Part shown: piece after piece, positions 52,300-62,291 of the stretch
Position numbering within the stretch: position 1 is the stretch's first letter
How the letters are laid out: every line of letters starts with the position of its first letter
The notes under the pieces: model-generated
What the model was told of the DNA's origin: nothing
Seen by the model: the letters and a program-made list of their open reading frames with translations, nothing else
Database searches by the model: none
Assembly: GCF_001425825.1 (NCBI RefSeq)
Contig: NZ_LMDM01000001.1
Span: forward strand, 132,204 to 196,203
Origin: Rhizobacter sp. Root1238
GTDB taxonomy: Bacteria; Pseudomonadota; Gammaproteobacteria; Burkholderiales; Burkholderiaceae_C
Direction of reading: 5' to 3'
Length of the DNA stretch: 64,000 nt
Made by a program: the position numbers and the translations under genes

Positions 52300-52387
52300 G
52301 GAGAAGCGGCGGCGAAGGGGACAGCCCGGGCGGCGGCCCGGGAACCCGTCGAATCTAGCACGCCGCCCCTGGCGTGGCCGTGACGCG

Positions 52388-53107
52388 TCAGTGCGACAGC
52401 GCCGTCTTCATCGCCGGTGTGATCGGCGGCAGCACGGCCACGCGGTTCAGCAGGTCGCCAATGCTGGCAGTCTGCGTCTTGATGCGGATGCTGCTGATCT
52501 GCGAGCGCACCGTCGAGACCGCGACGCTGAAGCCGCGCGCCACTTCCTTCGGCCGCTGGCCGTCGCACAGCGCGCGCAGCACCTTGGTCTCGGCCGCGGT
52601 CAGGCCATGGGTGCGGGCGAAGAAGTCGAGCGTCAGCGACTCGCAGCGGTGGCGCTTGCCGAGCACCAGCATCGCGAGGCCGTCGTCCTCGGGCGAGGAC
52701 ATCGGCACGAAGGCGACCGGCATCGCGCCGTCGGCGCTGCCCAGGTTCAGCATGCGGCGCCGGCCGCTGCAGGCGCCGAGCAGCGCACCGAGGAAGCCCG
52801 ACAGTTCTTCCGCATGGCGCGGCAGCACCTGGTTCTTGACGACGCGCAGGCCGTCGCCGGCCTGCAGCGATTGCCAGCCGAGCTGGTTGGCATGACGCAG
52901 GCCGCAGTTCGCATCGACCAGCAGCAGGCCGTGGTCCATCTCGTCGAGCATCATCGTCAGCCAGCGGTTCATCGCGGACGGGCCATGGCGGCGCTCCGGT
53001 CCGGGGTATGGCGGCGTGACGTGGGCGGTCCCCGCGGGCGCGGCCCGCAGGTTCAAGTGGGCGGTCGGGCGGGTGTCGGCCGGGGGCGAGAGCAGTTCAT
53101 CCAACAT
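52388..53107 (-). CDS. LuxR-type HTH regulator
   Basis: A 239-residue regulator ending in a LuxR/GerE-type helix-turn-helix (about 165-225, LTAAETKVLRALCDGQRPKE then VAVSTVRSQISSIRIK). The N-terminal part (about 55-150) has the outline of a PAS-like fold (MDHGLLLVDANCGLRHAN), so it probably senses a small molecule or redox state rather than being a classical response regulator, since no receiver aspartate is seen. AGAAGGA precedes the ATG at 53107. Confidence 0.85.
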   Translation of the reverse strand: MLDELLSPPADTRPTAHLNLRAAPAGTAHVTPPYPGPERRHGPSAMNRWLTMMLDEMDHGLLLVDANCGLRHANQLGWQSLQAGDGLRVVKNQVLPRHAEELSGFLGALLGACSGRRRMLNLGSADGAMPVAFVPMSSPEDDGLAMLVLGKRHRCESLTLDFFARTHGLTAAETKVLRALCDGQRPKEVARGFSVAVSTVRSQISSIRIKTQTASIGDLLNRVAVLPPITPAMKTALSH

Positions 53108-53215
53108 GGCGCTGTCCTTCTGATGGCTGGCGCAGCAGCAGCGCTGTGCACCTTGTTACAGCGTAGGGGCGTCAGGTCTCGCCGGGGGGTGAAAACCGCC
53201 GGGCCGGTTTGTGAT

Positions 53216-53899
53216 TTATTCACCTCGGCCGCTTCGCGGCCCGAGCAGCGCGGCCAGCCAGCGCGTCAGGTCGGCGATCTCCGGGCCGCACACCGAATGC
53301 GGCATCGGGTACTCGTGCCACTCGACCGGGTGCCCGAACGCCAGCAGCGCGTCGCGCGATGCGAGCGCACGGGCGATCGGGATCACCGGGTCCTGCCGGC
53401 CATGCGCGAGGAAGATCGGCAGCCCGTGGTTCGCGCCATCGCGCTCGGCCGCGGTCTGCGCCGCCAGCGGCAGGTAGCCCGACAACCCGACCAGGCCGGC
53501 CAGCCGTTCGCGGTGGCGCAGTCCGGTCAGCAGCGTCATCGCGCAGCCTTGCGAGAAGCCGCCGAGCACGATGCGCGAGGTGGGAATGCCGCGTTCGTTC
53601 TCGCGGGCGATCAGCGCCTGCACCAGCGCCTGCGATTCGCGCAGGCCGGCCTCGTCCTCGCGCCGCACCAGGTCGGCGGCGAGGATGTCGTACCAGGCGC
53701 GCATCACGTAGCCGCCGTTGACGGTGACCGGCCGCGTCGGTGCGTGCGGAAAGATGAAGCGCAGCGGGCCGGCGGCGGCCAGGTCGAGCTCCTGCGCGAA
53801 CGGCGCGAAGCCGTTGCCGCTGTCGCCCAGGCCGTGCAGGAAGATGATGGTGGCCGTCGGGTCCGGGCCTGTTTCGGTTTCGATGGTGTCGAGCTGCAT
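53216..53899 (-). CDS. Phospholipase/carboxylesterase family hydrolase
   Basis: A 227-residue alpha/beta hydrolase of the bacterial carboxylesterase/acyl-protein thioesterase-like family. The oxyanion region is IIFLHGLGDSGNGF, the nucleophile is S116 in GGFSQGCAM, with the Asp in LAHGRQDPVIP and the His in EYPMPHSVCGPE. It has no signal peptide, so it acts in the cytoplasm, likely on short-chain esters. It stands between an outer-membrane-protein gene and the LuxR-type gene, all on the minus strand. Confidence 0.9.
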   Translation of the reverse strand: MQLDTIETETGPDPTATIIFLHGLGDSGNGFAPFAQELDLAAAGPLRFIFPHAPTRPVTVNGGYVMRAWYDILAADLVRREDEAGLRESQALVQALIARENERGIPTSRIVLGGFSQGCAMTLLTGLRHRERLAGLVGLSGYLPLAAQTAAERDGANHGLPIFLAHGRQDPVIPIARALASRDALLAFGHPVEWHEYPMPHSVCGPEIADLTRWLAALLGPRSGRGE

Positions 53900-53925
53900 G
53901 CGGGGATGCTAGCCCGACTTCGCGA

Positions 53926-54597
53926 TCAGAACCGGTAGTTGACGCCCAGGCTCAGCTGCGGGATCGCGCGGATCTTGCCGACGCCGTCGCGCAGCTCCTG
54001 CGTTTCCTTGTTGACGTCGGCGTTCAGCGTCGCGCGGTCCGTTGCATTCATGCTGTCGAAGGTCGGACCGCTGGCGGCGGCCTCGACCTTCGCCCGGCCG
54101 ATGCTCGCGCCGAGGTCGAAGTGGAAGCCCCAGGTGCCTTCGGCACCGGCCTGGTGGCCGTAGCCGATGCCGAGGAACGGCGTCGTCTTCGGGAACTTCA
54201 CGTGCGCATCGAAGCGGTCGCCGTCCTGCGTCGCGTAGGTGGTGTTGCCGATCGTGATCTGGTTGTTGGTCGGCTTGCCGGCCAGGTCGAGCTTGATCGC
54301 GTTGAAGGTGACGCCACCGGTCAGGCGCCAGCCGCCGATGAAGAACCAGTCGGCGAACACGCCGCCACGGCTGAGCTTCAGGTCGGCGTCGTAGTGGATG
54401 CTGTTCTCGGTCTTCGTGGTGCTGTGCGAGCCGAGCGAGGCCACGTCGCCGCGCAGCGTCACCGACGGCGCGACCGGCTGCGCGTAGCCCAGCATCACGC
54501 CGTGCGTGCCGATGCCGGTGTAGACCTCGCCGGCGTGGGCGGCGGTGGCCAGCAGGCCCAGGCTCCATGCGGCCAGGGTCGTCAGCGTCTTGCTCAT
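53926..54597 (-). CDS. Putative outer-membrane beta-barrel protein
   Basis: A 223-residue exported protein with a Sec signal ending AAHAG and alternating beta strands through to an aromatic C-terminal residue (LSLGVNYRF), the usual signature for a small outer-membrane barrel. Strands such as RGGVFADWFFIGGWRLTGGV and PFLGIGYGHQAG are clear. It may belong with OmpW-like or related small porins, but I cannot place it in a named family. The ATG at 54597 begins MSKTLTTLAAWSLGLLA. Confidence 0.75.
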   Translation of the reverse strand: MSKTLTTLAAWSLGLLATAAHAGEVYTGIGTHGVMLGYAQPVAPSVTLRGDVASLGSHSTTKTENSIHYDADLKLSRGGVFADWFFIGGWRLTGGVTFNAIKLDLAGKPTNNQITIGNTTYATQDGDRFDAHVKFPKTTPFLGIGYGHQAGAEGTWGFHFDLGASIGRAKVEAAASGPTFDSMNATDRATLNADVNKETQELRDGVGKIRAIPQLSLGVNYRF

Positions 54598-54732
54598 GAG
54601 GGTTCTCGTCACGGAAAGAAGGGAAGCCCCATTCTTTCTGCGTTCACCGGACGGGCAATGCGCAAACAGTGCCCAAGCGGCCACGCATTTCATCGCTTGG
54701 CCGACGGATGAAGTGCTGCACATCTGCGGCGT

Positions 54733-55146
54733 TCATGGCGTGACGAACGGGTTCTCGATGCGCACGCCCCCATACACCGCGCCGTGTTGCATGTCTTCGC
54801 TCAACACCCTCTCGCATCCGCCGACGATGGCAGCCTGCACGATCAAGGCGTCGTAGAACGACAGACTTCGCAGGACGTGAAGGTCCAGCGCGCCGGCGAT
54901 CAAGTCAGCCGAGGTGGTCACCATGTCGAACCGCCGATAGAAACCAATCCGTTGCCGGATCAGTTCATGGGGAAGACGAAGCTTGCGCAACGCGACATTC
55001 GCGTATTCCTGGAGCACTTGGGTGGACAGCACCGCAGTGCCCGCGCTGCGCGTCGCGGTGATCAACGCGATGGCGCGTTTCTGCTTCTCGGGCTCGTCCG
55101 AGGCATCTGCATAGACAAGGACGTTCGTGTCCAGCAGGCTACGCAC
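54733..55146 (-). CDS. vapC: PIN-domain toxin (VapC-like)
   Basis: A 137-residue PIN-domain ribonuclease. The acidic catalytic set is present: D6 in LLDTNVLVY, E47 in LQEYANVAL, D99 in FYDALIVQ and D118 in SEDMQHG. VapC toxins cleave tRNA or rRNA at single sites; the target here is unknown. Its ATG lies eight bases inside the end of the antitoxin gene. The protein is complete, and base composition is visibly lower in GC than in the neighbouring core genes. Confidence 0.88.
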   Translation of the reverse strand: MRSLLDTNVLVYADASDEPEKQKRAIALITATRSAGTAVLSTQVLQEYANVALRKLRLPHELIRQRIGFYRRFDMVTTSADLIAGALDLHVLRSLSFYDALIVQAAIVGGCERVLSEDMQHGAVYGGVRIENPFVTP

Positions 55147-55366
55147 GGCGATTGGCCTCTTCGCGATCGAAGTGCCAGCCCCCCAGCCGTCCCGGTGTGG
55201 CCCGAGCGGATTGCTCGAAGGCCTGCAACTCGTTCGCCAACTGCTGGCTTCCCGCCAACTGCTCCAGGTAGTCTCGGACGGCTTGGTTCAAGCTTTTCCC
55301 CATCGTGGCAGCGGCGGCACGGGCCTGCTCCGCGATGCGCTCGTCCACGGACAAGGTGATGTTCAT
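55139..55366 (-). CDS. vapB: Ribbon-helix-helix-type antitoxin (VapB-like)
   Basis: A 75-residue protein starting MNITLSVDERIAEQARAAA, the strand-helix pattern of ribbon-helix-helix repressors, followed by SLNQAVRDYLEQLAG and a charged toxin-binding tail (GGWHFDREEANRRA). It should neutralise the PIN toxin and repress the operon. The ATG at 55366 has AGGGA nearby. A longer start at 55405 would run through the operator repeats, so the short form is preferred. Confidence 0.8.
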   Translation of the reverse strand: MNITLSVDERIAEQARAAAATMGKSLNQAVRDYLEQLAGSQQLANELQAFEQSARATPGRLGGWHFDREEANRRA

Positions 55367-55376
55367 GATTTCCCTT

Positions 55377-55402
55377 ATGTGCGCACATATTATGTGCGAC
55401 AT
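55377..55402. promoter_or_regulatory. Tandem palindromic operator of the vapBC pair
   Basis: Site 1, ATGTGCGCACAT (55377-55388), is a perfect 12-base palindrome. Site 2, ATGTGCGACAT (55392-55402), is a near copy starting 15 bases away. The AT-rich bases between them (ATTAT) could form the -10 box on the minus strand. Two adjacent sites suit cooperative binding by a VapB-type dimer pair. Confidence 0.65.
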
Positions 55403-55457
55403 CATTCTGCCTGATGCCGCTGCGCAAGGGAATCTGAAGCCGCTGGATGGACGATGC

Positions 55458-56243
55458 TCAGATCGTGAAGTCGTAGTCGATGATCAGCGGCGCATGGTCC
55501 GAGAAGCGCTGCTCCAGGTAGATGTGCTCGCGCAACGCCTTCGCGGCCAGCGCCGGCGTGGCCAGGTGGTAGTCGAGCCGCCAGCCGACGTTCTTCGCCC
55601 AGGCCTGGCCGCGGTTGCTCCACCAGGTGTATTGCTCGGGCTTCGGGTTCAGCGTGCGGAACACGTCGACCAGGCCGAGCTCGTCCAGCGTGTGCGTCAT
55701 CCAGGCGCGCTCTTCCGGCAGGAAGCCGCTGTTCTTCTGGTTGCTGCGCCAGTTCTTCAGGTCGATCTCCTTGTGCGCGATGTTCACGTCGCCCACCAGG
55801 ATGAACTCGCGCTCGGCCTTCAGCTGCTGCAGGTACGGCGTCATCAGCGCCAGGAAGCGGAACTTCGCGAGCTGCCGCTCCTCGCCGCTGGAGCCGCTCG
55901 GGAAGTAGCAGCTGATGATGCTGAGCTTGCGCTGCGGGGTGTCGAAGCGCAGTTCGACATAGCGGCCTTCGGCGTCGAACTCGGGCGAGCCGAAGCCGAC
56001 CACCACGTCGCTCGGCGTCTTGCGGCTGTACAGGCCGACGCCGGAGTAACCCTTCTTCTCGGCGAAGTGGAAATGGCCGTGCATGTCGTGCACGCGCTCG
56101 AAGCGGCCGGCGATGTCGGCAGCCTGGGCCTTCACCTCCTGCACCCCCATACAATCGGCGCCAATGCTTTCCGCCCACGGCACAAGGCCCTTCGTGGCCG
56201 CCGAGCGGATGCCGTTCAGATTCAAAGACACCAGACGGAACAC
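55458..56243 (-). CDS. xth: Exodeoxyribonuclease III
   Basis: A 261-residue AP endonuclease/3'-exonuclease of the ExoIII family, acting in base-excision repair. Visible catalytic segments are SLNLNGIRSA (Asn), VQEVKAQ (metal-binding E36), GDVNIAHKEIDL (Asp/Asn) and the terminal FSDHAPLIIDY (Asp-His). The start is GTG at 56243, fixed by GGAGG six bases before it. It is head to head with pyrE, with only 12 bases between the start codons. Confidence 0.92.
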   Translation of the reverse strand: MFRLVSLNLNGIRSAATKGLVPWAESIGADCMGVQEVKAQAADIAGRFERVHDMHGHFHFAEKKGYSGVGLYSRKTPSDVVVGFGSPEFDAEGRYVELRFDTPQRKLSIISCYFPSGSSGEERQLAKFRFLALMTPYLQQLKAEREFILVGDVNIAHKEIDLKNWRSNQKNSGFLPEERAWMTHTLDELGLVDVFRTLNPKPEQYTWWSNRGQAWAKNVGWRLDYHLATPALAAKALREHIYLEQRFSDHAPLIIDYDFTI

Positions 56244-56255
56244 GAAAGACCTCCG

Positions 56256-56927
56256 ATGAGCCCCACCGCTGACACTCTGGCCAAAGACTTCGTCAGCTTC
56301 TCGGTGGAAGCCGGCGTGTTGCGGTTCGGGGAGTTCAAGACCAAGGCCGGGCGGCTGTCGCCCTATTTCTTCAATTCCGGCCTGTTCGACGACGGCGCCA
56401 AGCTGGGCCGTCTGGCGGAATTCTATGCGCGCCGCCTGCTCGCGTCGGGCATCGGGTTCGACATGCTGTTCGGCCCGGCCTACAAGGGCATCACGCTCGC
56501 ATCGGCCACCGCGGTGGCGCTGGCCGGCCTGGGCCACAACGTGCCGTTCTGCCACAACCGCAAGGAAGCCAAGGACCACGGCGAAGGCGGCCTGATGGTC
56601 GGCGCGCCGCTGAAGGGCCGCGTGGTCATCATCGACGACGTGATCACCGACGGCGCCTCCAAGCGCGAATCGGTCGAGATGATCCGCGCCGCCGGGGCGG
56701 AACCGGTTTCGGTGCTGATCGCGATGGACCGCATGGAACGCAAGGGTTCCGATGACAACCTGAGCGCACGCTCCTCCGTTGAGGAGTTCGAAGCGGCGTT
56801 CGGCATGCCGGTGCTGGCCATTGCGACGCTTGCCGACTTGCTGCAGTATCTTCAGTCGGATGACGATCCGGCCTTGCGCAGCCACCTGGCGCGCGTGGTC
56901 GCCTACCGGGACCGTTACGGGGTGTAA
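56256..56927 (+). CDS. pyrE: Orotate phosphoribosyltransferase
   Basis: A 223-residue enzyme that joins orotate and PRPP to make OMP in pyrimidine synthesis. The conserved regions are FKTKAGRLSPYFFNSGLF (orotate side), the flexible loop around HNRKEAKDHGEGG and the PRPP-binding VVIIDDVITDGAS. The ATG at 56256 gives a length normal for PyrE; its Shine-Dalgarno is poor. TACAAT at 56150-56155, inside xth, could serve as its -10 box. It is immediately followed (no gap) by a DUF4124 gene. Confidence 0.93.
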   Translation: MSPTADTLAKDFVSFSVEAGVLRFGEFKTKAGRLSPYFFNSGLFDDGAKLGRLAEFYARRLLASGIGFDMLFGPAYKGITLASATAVALAGLGHNVPFCHNRKEAKDHGEGGLMVGAPLKGRVVIIDDVITDGASKRESVEMIRAAGAEPVSVLIAMDRMERKGSDDNLSARSSVEEFEAAFGMPVLAIATLADLLQYLQSDDDPALRSHLARVVAYRDRYGV

Positions 56928-57629
56928 ATGACGAGCCTGATTGTGGTGAATCGATCGATGCGAACGTGGCGCTGCATGGCGTTGCTGGCAGGCCTCGCGG
57001 CCGGTTCGTCGGCCCAAGCCGCCATCTACAGCTGCGTCGACGGCAGTGGCCGGCGCCTGACCTCCGACCGTCCCATCGCCGAGTGCTCGACCCGCGAGCA
57101 GCGCGAGCTCAACACCGACGGATCGGTGCGCCGGGTCGTGCCGCCGACGATGACGGCCGACGAGCGCGCCGAGGCCGAGGCGAAGGAGCGGCAGGCCGCC
57201 GCCGACCGTGTCGCGCAGCAGGATGCGATGCGGCGCGATCGCAACCTGGTGAACCGCTTTCCCGACAGTGCCGCCCACATGAAGGCGCGCGAGGCCGCGC
57301 TCGACGACGTGCGCAAGGGCGTCGCGTTCTCGCAGGGGCGCCTGGCCGAGCTCGAGCGCGAACGCAAGCCGCTGGTCGAAGAGCAGGAGTTCTACAAGGG
57401 CAAGAAGCTGCCGGGCAAGCTGCGCCAGCAGCTCGACGCGAACGACGCCGCAGTGGCCGCGCAGAAGTCGCTGGTGCAGAACCAGGAAGACGAGATCGTG
57501 CGCATCAACAACCTCTACGACGTCGAGCTCGAACGGCTGAAGAAGCTGTGGGGCGGCGCGTCGCCCGGGTCGATGGGCGCGCTGCCGGCCGCTTCCGCGC
57601 CCGCGCCGCGAAAGGCGGCAGGGAAATAA
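56928..57629 (+). CDS. DUF4124-domain exported protein
   Basis: A 233-residue exported protein. After the signal peptide (ending SSAQA, about residue 31) comes a DUF4124 module (IYSCVDGSGRRLTSDRPIAEC, with its two cysteines), then a long charged, coiled-coil-like region (about 80-200, including LAELERERKPLVEEQEFYK). DUF4124 proteins are common in betaproteobacteria and their function is unknown. The ATG directly follows the pyrE stop codon, so it is co-transcribed with pyrE. Confidence 0.8.
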   Translation: MTSLIVVNRSMRTWRCMALLAGLAAGSSAQAAIYSCVDGSGRRLTSDRPIAECSTREQRELNTDGSVRRVVPPTMTADERAEAEAKERQAAADRVAQQDAMRRDRNLVNRFPDSAAHMKAREAALDDVRKGVAFSQGRLAELERERKPLVEEQEFYKGKKLPGKLRQQLDANDAAVAAQKSLVQNQEDEIVRINNLYDVELERLKKLWGGASPGSMGALPAASAPAPRKAAGK

Positions 57630-57701
57630 GACTCACCGAACGGCCTTCCGCGCCCGCGCGTGCCTGGCTTCGCAGCGGCTGGCGCGATCGAGCGTCGCCG
57701 G

Positions 57702-59156
57702 TCAGCCCGCTGCGAGTTTCTTCTTCAGCAACTCGTTCACCTGCGACGGGTTCGCCTTGCCCTTGGTGGCCTTCATCGCCTGGCCGACCAGTGCGTTGAA
57801 CGCCTTGTCCTTGCCGGCGCGGAATTCCTCCACCGACTTCGCGTTCGCCGCCAGCACGTCATCGAGGATGCGCTCCAGCTCGCCGCTGTCGCTCATCTGC
57901 TTCAGGCCCTTGGCATCGATGATCGCGTCGATCTCGCCACCGGTGGTCCACAGCTGGTCGAACACCTGGCGCGCACCGCTGTTCGACAGCGTGCCGTCGG
58001 CGATGCGGCCGATCAGCGCGGCCAGCGTCGCCGCGCTCACCGGGCTGTCCGCGATGTCCTTCTCTTCGGCGTTCAGCCGGCGCGACACCTCGCCCATCAG
58101 CCAGTTCGCCACCAGCTTCGGCTGGCCGCAGGCCTTGGCCGCCGCCTCGAAGAACGCGCCGACCGCCTTGCCCTGCGTCATCATCGACGCGTCGTACGCC
58201 GGCAGCCCGTAGTCCTTCTGGAAGCGCTCGGCCATCACGCGCGGCAGCTCCGGCATCGCGGCGCGCACCTGCTCGATCCATTCGGGCGCGATCGCGAGCG
58301 GCGGCAGGTCCGGGTCGGGGAAGTAACGGTAGTCGTGCGCGTCTTCCTTCGTTCGCATCGCCCGCGTCTCGCCGGTGTCGGGGTTGAACAGCACGGTGGC
58401 CTGCTGCACCGTGCCGCCGTCCTCGATCAGGTCGATCTGCCACTGGATCTCGTAGTCGATCGCCTGCTGCAGGTACTTGAAGCTGTTCAGGTTCTTGATC
58501 TCGCGGCGCGTGCCGTACTCAGCGCCGGGGCGGCGCACCGACACGTTGGCGTCGCAGCGGAAGCTGCCTTCCTGCATGTTGCCGTCGCAGATGTCGAGCC
58601 AGACCACCAGCGAATGCAGCGCCTTCGCATACTCGACCGCCTCGACGCTCGCGCGCATGTCGGGCTCGGTGACGATCTCCAGCAGCGGCGTGCCGGCGCG
58701 GTTCAGGTCGATGCCGGTCTGGCCGGCATAGTCCTCGTGCAGCGACTTGCCGGCGTCTTCTTCGAGGTGGGCACGGGTGAGCTGCACCTTGTGCTTCAGG
58801 TCGCCGACGAAGAACTCGACCGAGCCGCCCTGCACCACCGGCGTCTCGTACTGGCTGATCTGGTAGCCCTTCGGCAGGTCGGGGTAGAAGTAGTTCTTGC
58901 GCGCGAAGATCGACAGCGGCGCCACCGTCGCGCCGACCGCGAGCCCGAAGCGGATCGCCCGCTCGACCGCGCCGCGGTTCATCACCGGCAGCGTGCCCGG
59001 CAGCGCCAGGTCCACCGGCGAGGCCTGCGTGTTGGGCGCGGCACCGAACTGCGTGCTGGAGCCGCTGAAGATCTTGCTGCGCGTGGACAGCTGGGCGTGC
59101 GTCTCGAGGCCGATGACGACCTCGTAGCCGCGGATCAGTTTGGAAGGAGTCGCCAT
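57702..59156 (-). CDS. gatB: Asp/Glu-tRNA amidotransferase subunit B
   Basis: A 484-residue subunit of the GatCAB complex that converts Asp-tRNA(Asn) and Glu-tRNA(Gln) to the amidated forms. The catalytic cradle shows [13 protein letters not shown] at the start, [15 protein letters not shown] and the metal/ATP region [30 protein letters not shown]. The C-terminal helical tail domain ends LLKKKLAAG. It is the last gene of the gatC-gatA-gatB operon, starting two bases after gatA ends. Confidence 0.95.
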   Translation of the reverse strand: MATPSKLIRGYEVVIGLETHAQLSTRSKIFSGSSTQFGAAPNTQASPVDLALPGTLPVMNRGAVERAIRFGLAVGATVAPLSIFARKNYFYPDLPKGYQISQYETPVVQGGSVEFFVGDLKHKVQLTRAHLEEDAGKSLHEDYAGQTGIDLNRAGTPLLEIVTEPDMRASVEAVEYAKALHSLVVWLDICDGNMQEGSFRCDANVSVRRPGAEYGTRREIKNLNSFKYLQQAIDYEIQWQIDLIEDGGTVQQATVLFNPDTGETRAMRTKEDAHDYRYFPDPDLPPLAIAPEWIEQVRAAMPELPRVMAERFQKDYGLPAYDASMMTQGKAVGAFFEAAAKACGQPKLVANWLMGEVSRRLNAEEKDIADSPVSAATLAALIGRIADGTLSNSGARQVFDQLWTTGGEIDAIIDAKGLKQMSDSGELERILDDVLAANAKSVEEFRAGKDKAFNALVGQAMKATKGKANPSQVNELLKKKLAAG

Positions 59157-59158
59157 GG

Positions 59159-60643
59159 TCAGATCGAGGGGGCTTGGGCGTGCCAGTCGGTCGCCTGCTG
59201 GAAGGCATGGGCCGCATGCAACAGCGTGCCCTCCTGGAAGTAGTTGCCGATCAGCTGCAGGCCCACCGGCATGCCGCCTTCGCCGGTGCCGGCGGGCAGG
59301 CTCATGCCCGGCAGCCCGGCCAGGCTGGCCGGCAGCGTGAAGATGTCGGCCAGGTAGTTCGCGACCGGGTCGTCGCTCTTGTCGCCCAGCTTCCAGGCCA
59401 CCGTCGGCGCGACCGGGCCGGCGATCACGTCGCACTGCGTGAAGCAGTGCTGGAAGTCGTCGGCGATCATGCGCCGCAGCTTCTGCGCCTGCAGGTAGTA
59501 GGCGTCGTAGTAGCCGTGGCTCAGCACATAGGTGCCGATCATGATGCGGCGCTTGACCTCGGCCCCGAAGGCCTCGGCGCGGCTCTTCTTGTACATGTCG
59601 AGCAGGTCGGTGTACTTGTCGGCGCGGTGCCCGAAGCGCACGCCGTCAAAGCGGCTCAGGTTCGAGCTGGCCTCGGCCGGCGCGATGATGTAGTACACCG
59701 GGATCGACAGCTCGGTGCGCGGCAGGCTCACGTCGACCAGCGTCGCGCCGAGCTTCTGCAGCTCGGCCAGTGCGGCCCGCACCGCGCCGTCGACGTCGGC
59801 GGCCAGCGCGGCCGGGAAGAACTCGGTCGGCAACCCGATGCGCAGGCCCTTCAGCGGCTGCGCGGCGCTGGCGCCGGCGCGCACCGTCGTGAGCGCCGCG
59901 GCATAGTCCTGCGGCGGGCGCTGCGCGCTGGTGGCGTCGCGCTCGTCGAAGCCGCTCATCGCCGACAGCATCAGCGCGCAGTCTTCGGCGCTGCGGCCGA
60001 ACGGGCCGGCCTGGTCGAGGCTGGACGCGAACGCGATCATCCCGTAGCGCGAGCACACGCCGTAGGTCGGCTTGATGCCGGTGATGCCGGTGAAGCTGGC
60101 CGGCTGCCGGATCGAGCCACCGGTGTCGGTGCCGGTGGCCACCGGCACCAGCCGCGCCGCGACCGCGGTGGCCGAGCCGCCCGACGAGCCGCCCGGCACG
60201 CGGGTCGCATCCCACGGGTTCTTCACCGGGCCGAAGGCCGAGTTCTCGTTGCTGGAGCCCATCGCGAACTCGTCGCAGTTCAGCTTGCCCAGCGTCACGG
60301 TACCGGCCGCGGCGAGCCGCGTGACCACGGTGGCGTCGAACGGGCTGCGGTAGCCGGCCAGCATCTTCGAGCCGGCGGTGGTCGGCAACGCCTCGGTGAC
60401 GAAGATGTCCTTGTGCGCGAGCGGCACGCCCAGCAGCGCGCCGGTCTCGCCGGCGGCGCGGCGGGCATCGGCCTGCGCGGCCTGGCGCAGCGCGCCTTCG
60501 GCGTCGACGCACAGGAAGGCGCCCAGGTGCTCATGCGCGGCAACCCGTGCAAGCAGATGTGTCGTCGCTTCGACGCTGGACACCTGCCGCGCGGCGAGCG
60601 CGCGCGACAGTCCGGCCGCGCCCAGTTGATGCAGGTCCTTCAT
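59159..60643 (-). CDS. gatA: Asp/Glu-tRNA amidotransferase subunit A
   Basis: A 494-residue glutaminase/amidase subunit of GatCAB. The amidase-signature Ser-cisSer-Lys triad is intact: K78 in LAHKDIF, S153 in GGSSGGSA and S177 in [10 protein letters not shown]. The ammonia channel and tail regions look complete. The ATG overlaps the gatC stop by four bases. GatA works as an obligate partner of GatC (a small chaperone-like subunit) and GatB. Confidence 0.95.
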   Translation of the reverse strand: MKDLHQLGAAGLSRALAARQVSSVEATTHLLARVAAHEHLGAFLCVDAEGALRQAAQADARRAAGETGALLGVPLAHKDIFVTEALPTTAGSKMLAGYRSPFDATVVTRLAAAGTVTLGKLNCDEFAMGSSNENSAFGPVKNPWDATRVPGGSSGGSATAVAARLVPVATGTDTGGSIRQPASFTGITGIKPTYGVCSRYGMIAFASSLDQAGPFGRSAEDCALMLSAMSGFDERDATSAQRPPQDYAAALTTVRAGASAAQPLKGLRIGLPTEFFPAALAADVDGAVRAALAELQKLGATLVDVSLPRTELSIPVYYIIAPAEASSNLSRFDGVRFGHRADKYTDLLDMYKKSRAEAFGAEVKRRIMIGTYVLSHGYYDAYYLQAQKLRRMIADDFQHCFTQCDVIAGPVAPTVAWKLGDKSDDPVANYLADIFTLPASLAGLPGMSLPAGTGEGGMPVGLQLIGNYFQEGTLLHAAHAFQQATDWHAQAPSI

Positions 60644-60942
60644 GTCTCGATCACCTGCGGCACGAGGAACAGGCCGTCTTCGACCGACGGCGCGCTGCGC
60701 TGGTTGGCCTCGCGGCGATCGGTTTCGGTGACGACGTCGTCGCGCAGGCGCAGCGTCACTTCCTGCACCGCCGACAGCGGCGTGTACAGCGGCTCGATGC
60801 CGCTGGTGTCGACCGCGCTCATCTGTTCGACGATCGAGAAGAAGCCGTTCAGTTGCTGCAGCATCGCCGCCTCTTCGGCGGGCCTCAGTTCGAGGCGCGC
60901 GAGGTTCGCGATGCGGCTCACGTCTTTGGAGTCCAGTGCCAT
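60640..60942 (-). CDS. gatC: Asp/Glu-tRNA amidotransferase subunit C
   Basis: A 100-residue subunit that wraps GatA and stabilises the complex. Typical GatC features are [19 protein letters not shown] at the start and [13 protein letters not shown] before the C-terminal tail. It is first in the minus-strand gat operon and divergent from mreB across 212 bases. Confidence 0.93.
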   Translation of the reverse strand: MALDSKDVSRIANLARLELRPAEEAAMLQQLNGFFSIVEQMSAVDTSGIEPLYTPLSAVQEVTLRLRDDVVTETDRREANQRSAPSVEDGLFLVPQVIET

Positions 60943-62198
<1,256 letters not shown>

Positions 62199-62214
62199 AC
62201 GTGACCCTTCTCAC

Positions 62215-62248
62215 ACGGCCGGCGCGTCGCTGACGCGGCCGGCTTTTT
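62215..62248 (+). terminator. Intrinsic terminator/attenuator between mreB and mreC
   Basis: GCCGGC and GCGTC pair with GACGC and GGCCGGC around a short GCT loop (one bulge), followed by TTTTTG. The gap is only 93 bases and the downstream genes belong to the same functional operon, so this probably attenuates readthrough and lowers mreCD/mrdA expression relative to mreB. Confidence 0.75.
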
Positions 62249-62291
62249 GTTCGCTGAAGCGCACTCGTCACTTCAAGTTCGCCGTACAGAC

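Noticed and set aside
52381-52390. TGACGCGTCA palindrome at the end of the LuxR-type gene
   Set aside because: A ten-base palindrome is expected by chance in this base composition and it overlaps the stop codon; no second copy nearby.
53203-53220. GTGA-N5-TCAC near 53208-53220 as a Crp/Fnr binding site
   Set aside because: The spacing is one base short of the Crp consensus and it overlaps the 3' end of the esterase gene; likely chance.
55367-55405. Extended VapB start at 55405
   Set aside because: The extension would translate through the tandem palindromes and promoter; the ATG at 55366 begins the conserved ribbon.
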